Below are positions 1 to 7,035 of a stretch of DNA of 25,165 nt, one piece after another. Within the stretch, counting starts at the first letter, position 1. The number at the start of each line of letters is the position of its first letter. The notes under the pieces are model-generated. The model saw only the letters and a program-made list of their open reading frames with translations. It was not told where the DNA came from and searched no databases. The stretch comes from JBBQXY01 sp051004815 (GTDB lineage: Bacteria > Chloroflexota > Ktedonobacteria > Ktedonobacterales > Ktedonobacteraceae), in the NCBI GenBank assembly GCA_051004815.1, contig JBPCJY010000134.1, positions 1 through 25,165 of the forward strand. Reading direction: 5' to 3'. A program made the translations under genes and the position numbers.

Positions 1-157
1 GATTGAGCACTGGCGTGATGTGGATGTGGAATTGTTGCGTGAAGGGCATGTATCGATTGAGGTGCGTCTGGTCTGGCTTGATGGGCGGATGGTGGCACTA
101 GATCGGGTCACTGGCAAGCCATTAGCCTTCCCAGATGAGGATGAAAGTGAGGGATGA
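1..157 (+). CDS. 3' end of an unidentified protein (partial)
   Basis: An open frame enters from the left edge (first full codon at 2) and stops at TGA 155-157. It encodes about 51 residues ending in an acidic tail (PDEDESEG). I do not recognise a family. The next gene starts one base after this stop (ATG 159), and its ribosome binding site GAGGG (149-153) lies inside this frame. The two are therefore probably translationally coupled and belong to the same integrative element as xis and int further right. The fragment is too short to assign a function. Confidence 0.6.
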   Translation, partial: IEHWRDVDVELLREGHVSIEVRLVWLDGRMVALDRVTGKPLAFPDEDESEG

Positions 158-158
158 T

Positions 159-752
159 ATGGAACTCGCGGATTATAACGGCTGGGAAAACAAGTTCACT
201 TGGTTGGTGCATCTGCATCTGAGCAATGAGCAAAGCCTGATGAATGAGATCGTTGGTTTGGTAGTGTCTACATCGGATGATCGTTTTGCTGGATTACGTG
301 TGAAGTGGTGGATAGAAGACATGGTGAAGGGTTGGATCATGGGCTTTCCTGGGCGTGAAGCTTCCTTTGATGAACAGATGCGATTGCTCGTGTGGGACGT
401 AGCTGGGACGGCTCTTGCTTATGCTGATTGGGATGTGTTGGTGAAGCTGCTGATAGGGCAAGCAGTGACAGATGGCAATCCGTTTACCAGAACACTTCAC
501 AAAAGTATCACCACGATGTCTTTCTTTCACCAACCTGCACAAACGTTGCTGCAAGCGGCGTCAAGTCCGTATGCCTATGCTGATGCGCTTCAAGGCTGGT
601 TTCGGGAACAGATCGATGCATGGATGGATGTTCCTCCGACGCATCGGTCGCTGCTTCCTGCGCTCGTGATGCTGGTGCATACCCTGATACAGAACACCTA
701 TGCTGTGGTGTCTTGGGAACATGTGGCACGGGCGTTTCGACTTGAGGAGTAG
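159..752 (+). CDS. hypothetical protein of the integrative element
   Basis: This is a 197-residue protein of unknown function. An in-frame ATG exists at 135, but ATG 159 is preferred. It has GAGGG five bases upstream and sits one base after the preceding stop, whereas the 135 start would overlap the upstream gene. The product is rich in Trp and aromatic residues, with no signal peptide and no clear membrane segment (longest hydrophobic run near the C-terminus, around PALVMLVHTLIQ). No catalytic motif is evident. It lies directly upstream of an excisionase-type gene and an integrase, so it is probably an accessory or maintenance gene of the same element. That role is inferred from position only. 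Confidence 0.6.
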   Translation: MELADYNGWENKFTWLVHLHLSNEQSLMNEIVGLVVSTSDDRFAGLRVKWWIEDMVKGWIMGFPGREASFDEQMRLLVWDVAGTALAYADWDVLVKLLIGQAVTDGNPFTRTLHKSITTMSFFHQPAQTLLQAASSPYAYADALQGWFREQIDAWMDVPPTHRSLLPALVMLVHTLIQNTYAVVSWEHVARAFRLEE

Positions 753-784
753 TGCTATGGCAAGCCATTAGAGGAGGATGTGAT

Positions 785-976
785 ATGCAAGAAACATTAC
801 AACCGTTGTTGCTCAATATTTCTCAAGTTGCGAGGATGTTGGGCTTGGGACGGACGAAAGTCTATGAACTGATTAAAGAAGAAAAGCTACCAGTGATGTA
901 CTTTGGTCGGGCTGTGCGTGTATCGTCTACCTCGCTACAGCGATGGTTAGCCCAACGTGAACATTTGGGTCTGTAA
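785..976 (+). CDS. xis: excisionase-type HTH DNA-binding protein
   Basis: This 63-residue protein begins with NISQVARMLGLGRTKVYELI, the compact winged-helix/MerR-like HTH of the excisionase (HTH_17) family. A recognition helix (KVYELIKEEKLP) follows, then a wing (YFGRAVRVSSTSLQRWL). ATG 785 has a strong AGAGGAGG Shine-Dalgarno (770-777) seven bases upstream, so the longer frame from GTG 752 is not needed. It sits 70 bp before the integrase gene, the usual xis-int order. Proteins of this family bind att arms and set recombination direction, and some act as repressors. The excisionase role is inferred from position, because small HTH_17 proteins also serve as plain regulators. Confidence 0.75.
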   Translation: MQETLQPLLLNISQVARMLGLGRTKVYELIKEEKLPVMYFGRAVRVSSTSLQRWLAQREHLGL

Positions 977-988
977 GGAACGAGAAAA

Positions 989-1029
989 GAGAACCCGCTT
1001 TATCGGACATGTAAGGCGGGTTCTTCTTC
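989..1029 (+). terminator. terminator-like hairpin between xis and int
   Basis: GAACCCGC (991-998) pairs with GCGGGTTC (1016-1023), and three more pairs (one G-T) continue inward. The loop is about 11 nt, followed by the T-rich tract TTCTTC. The int Shine-Dalgarno GGAGG (1032-1036) follows immediately. The hairpin could terminate xis transcription or attenuate readthrough into int. Confidence 0.55.
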
Positions 1030-1046
1030 ATGGAGGAACAAAGAGC

Positions 1047-2243
1047 ATGGGAAAAAGGGGCAATGGTGAAGGTTCCATTTATCAACGGAAAGAAGACAAT
1101 AAATGGGTGGGTAGTATCACACTTGAAAATGGTAAGCGCAAGGTCTTTTATGGTAAGACACGTAAAGAAGTTCAGGAGAAGATGAAGGTTGCTTTACGTG
1201 AGCAGCAACAGGGAACGCTATTAACTACCTCACGGCAAACGGTAGAGCAATTCTTAACAGATTGGTTAGAGCAGACGCACAAGCGAAGTGTACGTCCTCG
1301 TACCTATGAACGATATAAAGAGGCAATTCACTTGCATATTATCCCCATGCTTGGTCATCATCAACTGCAAAAATTGACAGCACAGCAAGTCCAGGCGTTC
1401 TATGCAAAGAAGCAAGATGAAGGTCTGGCACCTGCAACGGTAATCTACTATCACAGCGTTTTACATAACGCTTTAAAAACTGCTGTGAAGTGGGGGCTTG
1501 TTTCTCGCAATGTGTGTGATCTCGTTTCACCTCCACGTAAAGAGCGTTATGAGATACAGCCTTTGACAGTAGAGCAGGTGCAGCAATTGATTAAAGCTTT
1601 ACGTGGGCATAAGTGGGAAGCACTCTTTACGCTTGCCCTGGCTACAGGTTTGCGGCGTGGTGAAGTCCTGGGCTTGAAGTGGCAAGACATTAACTTTGCT
1701 ACAGAAACACTACAAGTACGGCGCATTCTGACAAGGGTTCCTACCGATACACCTGAAAGAGAACATGTGTATATAGAAGCAGAACCGAAGACACGTAAAA
1801 GCAGCCGTAACGTGATTGTTGCTCCATTTGCTCTTGAGGCTCTTAAGCAGCATCGTATTCATCAACGGGAAACAAAGTTAAAAGCTGGTGCAGCATGGCA
1901 GGAACACGATTATGTGTTTTGCACTTTGCTTGGCAGATATCTTAACCCTAACCATGTTGTCGAGGAATTCAAGAAGGTGCTCAAACAGGCAGGATTACCA
2001 AACATTCGTTTTCATGATCTGCGCCACAGTGCGGCAACGCTTCTATTGAGTCTAGGCATACATCCTAAAGTCGTGCAAGAGCTTTTGGGACATACGCAAA
2101 TTAGCATGACGATGGACATCTATTCCCATGTGCTTCCTGGGATGCAACAAGAAGCCATGAGCAAGCTACACGATGCCCTAAAACGAAAAGATGATGAGGA
2201 TAATGAGGGAGGTGCAGGAGCTAAGATACCAACAAAAAGATAA
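1047..2243 (+). CDS. int: tyrosine recombinase / phage-type integrase
   Basis: A 398-residue site-specific recombinase that would cut and rejoin att sites through a 3'-phosphotyrosine intermediate. ATG 1047 is chosen because GGAGG (1032-1036) precedes it and because homology begins at GNGEGSIYQRKEDNKW. That segment is an AP2-like arm-binding domain (about residues 5-50), and a SAM-like core-binding domain follows (about 70-155). The catalytic domain shows Arg in ATGLRRGEVLGL, Lys in KTRKSSRNVIV, HDLRHSAATLL (HxxR), LGHTQ (His) and the nucleophile Tyr in DIYSHV, so all active-site residues are present. The gene lies 108 bp from the 3' end of tRNA-Glu on the opposite strand, as expected for an element integrated at a tRNA. 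It appears intact and could be active. Confidence 0.93.
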   Translation: MGKRGNGEGSIYQRKEDNKWVGSITLENGKRKVFYGKTRKEVQEKMKVALREQQQGTLLTTSRQTVEQFLTDWLEQTHKRSVRPRTYERYKEAIHLHIIPMLGHHQLQKLTAQQVQAFYAKKQDEGLAPATVIYYHSVLHNALKTAVKWGLVSRNVCDLVSPPRKERYEIQPLTVEQVQQLIKALRGHKWEALFTLALATGLRRGEVLGLKWQDINFATETLQVRRILTRVPTDTPEREHVYIEAEPKTRKSSRNVIVAPFALEALKQHRIHQRETKLKAGAAWQEHDYVFCTLLGRYLNPNHVVEEFKKVLKQAGLPNIRFHDLRHSAATLLLSLGIHPKVVQELLGHTQISMTMDIYSHVLPGMQQEAMSKLHDALKRKDDEDNEGGAGAKIPTKR

Positions 2244-2250
2244 TGAAGCG

Positions 2251-2294
2251 CGTTGCTACACCGTTGCTACATTGGGGAAAAGATGTGTAGTAAC
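2251..2294. repeat. three copies of a CGTTGCTACA-type repeat (candidate integrase arm sites)
   Basis: CGTTGCTACA occurs at 2251-2260 and again at 2262-2271, an 11-bp period. An inverted near-copy TGTAGTAAC (one mismatch to TGTAGCAAC) is at 2286-2294. The repeats lie between the int stop and the tRNA junction, where arm-type binding sites of tyrosine recombinases are expected. Confidence 0.5.
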
Positions 2295-2298
2295 AAAA

Positions 2299-2331
2299 TG
2301 CCTCAAGCCGCTTGTGGGTTGGCTTGAGGCA
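2299..2331 (-). terminator. intrinsic terminator downstream of tRNA-Glu
   Basis: TGCCTCAAGCC (2299-2309) and GGCTTGAGGCA (2321-2331) form a perfect 11-bp stem. On the minus strand the stem is followed by CATTTTGTTA, giving a U-rich tail. This suits termination of the tRNA-Glu transcript. It may also stop int transcription from the other side, although no T-run is present on the plus strand. Confidence 0.6.
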
Positions 2332-2350
2332 AGGGAAAAAGGGCATAAGG

Positions 2351-2424
2351 TAGCGCATACGGGATTCGAACCCGTGATCTCCGCCTTGAGAGGGCGGCGT
2401 CCAAGACCACTAGACGAATGCGCC
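2351..2424 (-). tRNA. tRNA-Glu (anticodon CUC)
   Basis: Read on the minus strand, the gene folds as a full cloverleaf. The acceptor arm is GGCGCAT/ATGCGCT, followed by U8 C9, D-arm GTCT...GGAC, anticodon stem CCGCC/GGCGG and loop CTCTCAA with anticodon CUC. The variable stretch is AGATC, the T-arm ACGGG/CCCGT and the T-loop TTCGAAT. The discriminator is A, and CCA is not encoded (CCT follows). The first acceptor pair is a G1-U72 wobble, which is unusual. Its 3' end faces the integrase gene, consistent with use as an attachment site. Confidence 0.93.
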
Positions 2425-2437
2425 TTACTAGGGCTAT

Positions 2438-2466
2438 ATCATACCCCGACTTCTACAATTTGTCAA
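2438..2466 (-). promoter_or_regulatory. sigma-70-type promoter of tRNA-Glu
   Basis: On the minus strand there is TTGACA (2461-2466), a 17-bp spacer and TATGAT (2438-2443), which is a near-consensus promoter. The predicted start is around 2431, a few bases before the tRNA 5' end at 2424. Confidence 0.8.
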
Positions 2467-2482
2467 TACCGTTTTTGCCAAC

Positions 2483-2521
2483 GGTCGAGATAGGAGGACA
2501 ACTTGCCATCCTACCTCGACC
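2483..2521 (-). terminator. hairpin downstream of the GH65 gene
   Basis: GGTCGAGATAGGA (2483-2495) pairs with TCCTACCTCGACC (2509-2521) with a single A-C mismatch, and the loop is 13 nt. It lies seven bases past the GH65 stop. There is no clear U-run on either strand, so it may be an mRNA 3'-end stabiliser or a factor-dependent stop rather than a classical terminator. Confidence 0.45.
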
Positions 2522-2527
2522 AACAAC

Positions 2528-4759
2528 TCACTCTTTGTGGAGATCAACCTTGATTGTTTGTCCTTTGTGCATGAACGTGAAGGCCAGCCGCGTCCAGCCA
2601 TCGGGCCAGCTTGGTGCCGTCGTATAGCCATCCTCCGTCAGGCGTAGCCCCGCGAAACCCAGGATCGTAGCTTGCCACACAGCACCAGCGCACGCATCGT
2701 GAATCCCTTCCGGTGTATTGCCGCGCAGATTTTCTAGATCAACCAGAGCCCCTAATATATACTGCTTATACGCCGTAGCAACCTGCCCCAGTTCGCACGC
2801 GAGAATGACATGCAGCGCGGGCGTCAGCGAGGAGCCATAGTCGTGGTCAGTAATGGGATAATAATAATCCCAATTCACCTTTTTCGTTGCTAGATCAAAT
2901 TGATCGTCCAGTACCGTGAGTAGCATCAACACATCGGCCTGTTTAACAATCTGATGCTCTTGTACTCGCTGCATACCCAATAGAGCCTGATAAGACGCGG
3001 TACGACCTTTGTATGCGTTCTGATCGAGCGGCTCAAGGTTGAAGAAGCCATCAAATTGCTCGATGAGTCTCGTCGCTTTGTTTTGCGGTATGTGCATAAG
3101 TGCCACCACATCACGCCAGTGCTCGAAGTCCTGCTTATTCACATCGAGCTGCTGGGTCAGTTCTGTGGCCTTATCGGGAGCAGTTTCATACAGCCAATCC
3201 AGTACATCAAGGGCGGTCTGGATATTCCAGCGTGCCATATAGTTGGTAAAGGCATTGTTATTGACGTGCTCGTGCCATTCATCGGGACCAATCACATCAT
3301 TAATTTCATAATCATTGTGCTTTGAGTCATGCTCAGCCCGACTAGCCCAGAATTGGGCAGTACTCAGCAAGATTTCTGCTCCATAATCGCGCATAAAGTC
3401 GTCATCACCGCTAATATCCCAATACTGCCAGGCACCATGGGCGATACTGGCAGTGATGTGTAGCTCGATACTGCCATTCAGAACGGGGATGATCTCTCCA
3501 CTTTCTGGGTGAATGATCGTTCCTGGCGTAGCTTCATCGCCATCTAAGGTACTTTCCCAGGGATATTGCGCTCCCTTATACCCACTTTGTTTTGCCTTTT
3601 TGCGTGCGCCGGGCAGCAGGTGATAGCGGTAGAGCACCAGATTGCGAGCAATCGAGGGGTGAACATACGTGAAGTATGGCAGCATAAAAATTTCGGTATC
3701 ATGAAAAATATGACCACGATAACCAAAGCCTGTCAACCCTTTGGCCGCGATGCTATAACGGTCGTCATGGGCCGAAGTACTGATGCGCAGTTGGTAAATG
3801 TTATAGCGTATGGCGAGTTGGGCCTTATCATCACCTTCGATAATAATATCTGATGGCTGCCAATACTCTAACCATGCTTGCTTGTGTTGCGTAAGGAGTG
3901 TTGCATAAGCTTGACTCATATGTTTTTGCGTTTGTGAGTTTTCTTCTTGCGCAGCCACTTTATAGCCGTTTCCAGTGTGATGGACGAGATTCTTGTGGTG
4001 CTCAACCGCGCTCAGTACAGGCGTTTCGTTGTCACGAGAGGTATACATCACGACAATCTTTTCTGTCGTCACGGTCATCCCTGGTGCTAACTTCCCGTGC
4101 AGACGAATACTGGGAGCTATATCTGAGTCAATTACTGCATGTTCAAATGCCGGAGTATCAGCGATAAAGCTCATGGATTGCGCGAGTTGTACGTGAGAGT
4201 GGAGCGTTTGCGTGTGCAACCAGATAATCTCACCATCATTACCTTGATCGACCGTTTCCCAGTGCATAAGCTCATAGTTACCGACCGCCGTATTGAGCGA
4301 AGCCCATAGCACAACATTCACGTCTTCACTAGTGTCTTCCGAGGTAACGCTATAGTGAATAACCCCTACATGCTCATCGGCTAAACTGGCGAAACGTTCG
4401 GAAACAACCTTGAGGCGAATACCGCCAGGACTTTCCCAACGCACAACACGGCTGAGCATGCCATGTTGTATATCCAGGGAACGTTCATAGGCCAGGATCT
4501 TCCCTTGATCGAGGCGAAAACGTTCGCCGTTCACGAAGAGTTTTAAGAGCGTCCAGTCAGGAGCATTGGCTAACTCTTCTTTACCAATAGGAATATGATC
4601 AAATATGCCATAAAGCAAGGTGGCGGCTGTTGCGCCAGGATAGCCTTCTGCAAACGATCCTCGTGTTCCGAAATAGCCATTACCAATAGTATAGACAGTT
4701 TCCTTCGTGTGCAGCATTTGGGGATTGAAGGTATCCTCGGTGATGTGCCAAAGATTCAC
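2528..4759 (-). CDS. glycoside hydrolase family 65 disaccharide phosphorylase
   Basis: This 743-residue protein matches the usual length of bacterial maltose, trehalose and kojibiose phosphorylases. These invert an alpha-glucoside with phosphate to give beta-glucose-1-phosphate. Diagnostic GH65 segments are GYRGHIFHDTEIFMLPYF (about 346-363), YPWESTLDGDEATP (about 399-412) and GPDEWHEHVNNNAFTNYMA (about 491-509), whose Glu494 is the expected general acid. The N-terminal beta-sandwich (about 1-270) and a short C-terminal beta domain are present. The start is GTG 4757-4759, with GGAAGG six bases upstream. It follows a beta-phosphoglucomutase gene on the same strand, which fits phosphorolysis rather than hydrolysis. 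The exact disaccharide (maltose, trehalose, kojibiose or nigerose) cannot be told from motifs. The intergenic gap to pgmB holds a very long hairpin. Confidence 0.92.
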   Translation of the reverse strand: MNLWHITEDTFNPQMLHTKETVYTIGNGYFGTRGSFAEGYPGATAATLLYGIFDHIPIGKEELANAPDWTLLKLFVNGERFRLDQGKILAYERSLDIQHGMLSRVVRWESPGGIRLKVVSERFASLADEHVGVIHYSVTSEDTSEDVNVVLWASLNTAVGNYELMHWETVDQGNDGEIIWLHTQTLHSHVQLAQSMSFIADTPAFEHAVIDSDIAPSIRLHGKLAPGMTVTTEKIVVMYTSRDNETPVLSAVEHHKNLVHHTGNGYKVAAQEENSQTQKHMSQAYATLLTQHKQAWLEYWQPSDIIIEGDDKAQLAIRYNIYQLRISTSAHDDRYSIAAKGLTGFGYRGHIFHDTEIFMLPYFTYVHPSIARNLVLYRYHLLPGARKKAKQSGYKGAQYPWESTLDGDEATPGTIIHPESGEIIPVLNGSIELHITASIAHGAWQYWDISGDDDFMRDYGAEILLSTAQFWASRAEHDSKHNDYEINDVIGPDEWHEHVNNNAFTNYMARWNIQTALDVLDWLYETAPDKATELTQQLDVNKQDFEHWRDVVALMHIPQNKATRLIEQFDGFFNLEPLDQNAYKGRTASYQALLGMQRVQEHQIVKQADVLMLLTVLDDQFDLATKKVNWDYYYPITDHDYGSSLTPALHVILACELGQVATAYKQYILGALVDLENLRGNTPEGIHDACAGAVWQATILGFAGLRLTEDGYTTAPSWPDGWTRLAFTFMHKGQTIKVDLHKE

Positions 4760-4809
4760 AAATAACCTTCCTTATCTACGTAATTGTACGTGCTGTTTCT
4801 AGTTTTGTC

Positions 4810-4878
4810 GTTCCAGGGAGGTAGTTACAATCCAGGGCAAGCTCAGCTTGCTCTGGATTGTAACTACCTCCCTGGAAC
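4810..4878. repeat. 33-bp near-perfect inverted repeat (giant hairpin) between pgmB and GH65
   Basis: The arms 4810-4842 and 4846-4878 are complementary over 33 bp with only one G-T wobble and a 3-nt loop (TCA). The stem begins GTTCCAGGGAGGTAG and ends next to the loop with GCAAGC. The hairpin lies 6 bp past the pgmB stop and about 50 bp before the GH65 start. There is no T-run after it on the minus strand. Confidence 0.9.
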
Positions 4879-4884
4879 CATGAA

Positions 4885-5529
4885 TTAGCTATAAAGGTCT
4901 TGCACATGTTTATTGGCGAGCGATGGTAAAACTTTGTCAGCGCGGTGGAAACGCTCTTTTGGGCCAATGCCGAGAGCTTGCATCCCCGCCGTCTTTATCG
5001 CTTCTATACCGGCATCGGCATCTTCAACTCCCTGACAATCAGCCGTGGCAACTTTTACCAAACCCGCGGCATACACAAAAATATCTGCCGCCGGCTTGCT
5101 ATTACTAACGCTTGAACCATCAGCAACACCATCAAGTAAATCCGTGATTTGTAAACTTTCAAGCACAGTATGACAGTTTTTACTGCCCGAGGCAATAGCT
5201 ACTTTGATGCCTGCATCCCGAATCCCTTGCAGCAACTCCCGCCCACCCGCGACCAGGTCTTTGGGCGACATAGTTTTGATCAGCTCAAGATAGTAGTTGT
5301 TCTTGCGCTCCATCATCTCTTGAATTTGGTCTTCTGAGTAGTGCCGATCCCGAATGATATACATGAGAGATTGGCGACGACTGACCCCACGTAGATGCTC
5401 ATCGTTCTCTTGGCTGGTGAAGGGGATGCCTTCGTCGTCAGCAAGGTGTTTCCAGGCCAGATAATGATACTGTGAAGTATCGGTTAAGACCCCGTCAAGA
5501 TCAAAGAGAATTGCTTTTGGTTGTTTCAT
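4885..5529 (-). CDS. pgmB: beta-phosphoglucomutase (HAD superfamily)
   Basis: A 214-residue cytoplasmic enzyme that converts beta-glucose-1-phosphate to glucose-6-phosphate. The N-terminal FDLDGVLTDT (about 9-18) supplies the phosphorylated Asp and the acid/base Asp of beta-PGM. HLRGVSRRQSL (about 45-55) is the beta-PGM substrate-binding loop in the helical cap. IASGSKN (about 117-123) is HAD motif II, SKPAADIF (about 148-155) carries the motif III Lys, and GVEDADAGIEAIKTAGM (about 167-183) is motif IV. ATG 5529 has GGAG about ten bases upstream. A perfect 14-bp palindrome lies just before this site. The product of the GH65 phosphorylase downstream is this enzyme's substrate, so the two very probably work together. 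Confidence 0.93.
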   Translation of the reverse strand: MKQPKAILFDLDGVLTDTSQYHYLAWKHLADDEGIPFTSQENDEHLRGVSRRQSLMYIIRDRHYSEDQIQEMMERKNNYYLELIKTMSPKDLVAGGRELLQGIRDAGIKVAIASGSKNCHTVLESLQITDLLDGVADGSSVSNSKPAADIFVYAAGLVKVATADCQGVEDADAGIEAIKTAGMQALGIGPKERFHRADKVLPSLANKHVQDLYS

Positions 5530-5545
5530 AAAGAAATCGCTCCTG

Positions 5546-5559
5546 AAGTAATATTACTT
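5546..5559. promoter_or_regulatory. palindrome upstream of pgmB (candidate operator)
   Basis: AAGTAATATTACTT is a perfect 14-bp palindrome 16 bp upstream of the pgmB start, next to the ribosome binding site. Its position would let a repressor block transcription of pgmB and the GH65 gene. No regulator gene is adjacent, so binding is inferred only. Confidence 0.35.
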
Positions 5560-5673
5560 TCAAAGAAAAATAGGTGCGAAGCCACATCGCATGTCCTACA
5601 TATGCTCTATCTTCTAAACGCATTAGCTTCAAAGAAAGTGGCATAGTATGCAAGATGTACAGATAGCACAGCT

Positions 5674-5690
5674 ATACTATTGTATGGTAT
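5674..5690. promoter_or_regulatory. imperfect inverted repeat in the MFS-pgmB gap
   Basis: ATACTATTGTATGGTAT has matching outer arms (ATAC/GTAT) and is enclosed by a larger pair, CAAGATG (5651-5657) and CATCTTG (5690-5696). The gap 5530-5741 holds no gene. This site may be an operator for pgmB or part of a 3' structure for the upstream MFS gene. Confidence 0.25.
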
Positions 5691-5741
5691 CATCTTGCCG
5701 CGTATTGTAACAGATTTGCGCGGAGGAAGAAAACAAGCCTC

Positions 5742-6968
5742 TTAGACTGCTTCGCGCCTCACGGCAGGGCCAGCCAGGAAGGAGGAGGTAATAGCAATCA
5801 GGTCAAATAAGAGAATTGCTCCGAAGGCCAGGGTAAAACTGTGCGTATTTTCAAAGAAATAGCCAATCAATGGGGGGCCTAAAAGTACTGTTGGCGTCGA
5901 GATAACACTGGCGAAGCCTTGCGCGACCCCTTTGCCAACGCCGCGCAGGTGCGCCGCCTCATTGAAGACAGATGTATAAGGGATCGTCGTGCCGATGGCG
6001 ATACAGGCCATGCCCAAAATAGCGAACGGCGCGAAATGCAAGGGGATAGCGAGCAACGCAACGCCAACCCAGGCAAGAATAGTGCCTATGCGCAGCAGTG
6101 GAATAGCTCCAATGAGTTTGCGTCCAATCAAGATACCACCTAATGGACGGAAAAACATACCGGTCAAAAGGGCGAAAGAACCGAGCGTTGCCGCTAACGC
6201 CAATGGGAGACCATAGTTAAAAGCAAGATACACTGCTATCCATGCCGCGATAGCATTGCCCAGCCCGAAGGTTCCCATGTGGGATAGACCCAGCGTCCAT
6301 ACCGCCGGTGAACGTAGTCCTGCCTTTACATCGACTTTTTGTGTTGTATGCGCTTCATATCCATCGCTAACCAACAACCAGGCAATGATAGAGAGTATGC
6401 CCAGGAGACCCCAAACTAGAAATGCCCCCCGCCAGCCAAAGTAGTTGAATAAGATCGGCGTCACCAGCAAACCTAGTCCAGAACCAATCTGTACGGAGCC
6501 GCCATAGAGTCCTTGTCCCAGCGCGGAATGTTTGCCCAGGCCCGCTGCAATGCTCGCTCCCGCTACAAAAGCTGCTCCAGAACCCAGGCCAACCATAAAA
6601 CGACATAAGAGCACAATGGGAAGATTGGGAGCAAGCGGCAATAAAACAGCACCAATGACCAACAAGATGGATGAACCAATCAGAACGGGCCGCTGCCCAA
6701 AGCGATCGGTCAACATGCCAGCGGGTATATACATGACAGCCAGCCCTAAAAATAAGAAAGTAGAGAGTAGGCCTGCCTGACCGCTATTGATATGTAAATC
6801 TCGTAGTAAGATAGGGATCAGCGGGCCATAATTTGTATAGTGGACGGCGACAAGCACCGAGGTCAAACAAATCGCGCCGATACGCAATGGAATACTGCGC
6901 AGCGGCAAACCCTTTGGGAACTGCTCAGCTGGATGATCAGTCAGGACAGGGGTTGGTTGTTGAGACAT
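5742..6968 (-). CDS. MFS permease (NarK/CynX-like)
   Basis: A 408-residue integral membrane protein with about twelve hydrophobic segments. The MFS signature between TM2 and TM3 is present (GMLTDRFGQRPVLIG, about 79-93), and a Gly-rich helix follows (FMVGLGSGAAFVAGASIAAG), as in nitrate/cyanate-type permeases. ATG 6968 has GGAG seven bases upstream, and a good promoter with a palindrome over its -10 box lies at 7028-7056. The gene precedes pgmB and the GH65 gene on the same strand with a 212-bp gap. It could import their disaccharide or an unrelated anion, because the family resemblance alone does not fix the substrate. The charged N-terminal 30 residues are cytoplasmic. Confidence 0.8.
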   Translation of the reverse strand: MSQQPTPVLTDHPAEQFPKGLPLRSIPLRIGAICLTSVLVAVHYTNYGPLIPILLRDLHINSGQAGLLSTFLFLGLAVMYIPAGMLTDRFGQRPVLIGSSILLVIGAVLLPLAPNLPIVLLCRFMVGLGSGAAFVAGASIAAGLGKHSALGQGLYGGSVQIGSGLGLLVTPILFNYFGWRGAFLVWGLLGILSIIAWLLVSDGYEAHTTQKVDVKAGLRSPAVWTLGLSHMGTFGLGNAIAAWIAVYLAFNYGLPLALAATLGSFALLTGMFFRPLGGILIGRKLIGAIPLLRIGTILAWVGVALLAIPLHFAPFAILGMACIAIGTTIPYTSVFNEAAHLRGVGKGVAQGFASVISTPTVLLGPPLIGYFFENTHSFTLAFGAILLFDLIAITSSFLAGPAVRREAV

Positions 6969-7016
6969 GCATGATCTCCATGAAAAATAATAGAGCCGCC
7001 TCTGTACTCATTTCAA

Positions 7017-7035
7017 TGTATATCTGAGATATACA
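7017..7035. promoter_or_regulatory. perfect 19-nt palindrome, candidate operator of the MFS gene
   Basis: TGTATATCTGAGATATACA is a 9-1-9 perfect palindrome. It covers the -10 box of the minus-strand promoter at 7028-7056, the classical position for a repressor that excludes RNA polymerase. The cognate regulator is not in the window. Confidence 0.55.

Noticed and set aside
957..1046. N-terminal extension of the integrase from ATG 957
   Set aside because: It would overlap the end of xis and run through the hairpin 991-1023. The extension has no integrase similarity, and ATG 1047 has a proper ribosome binding site.
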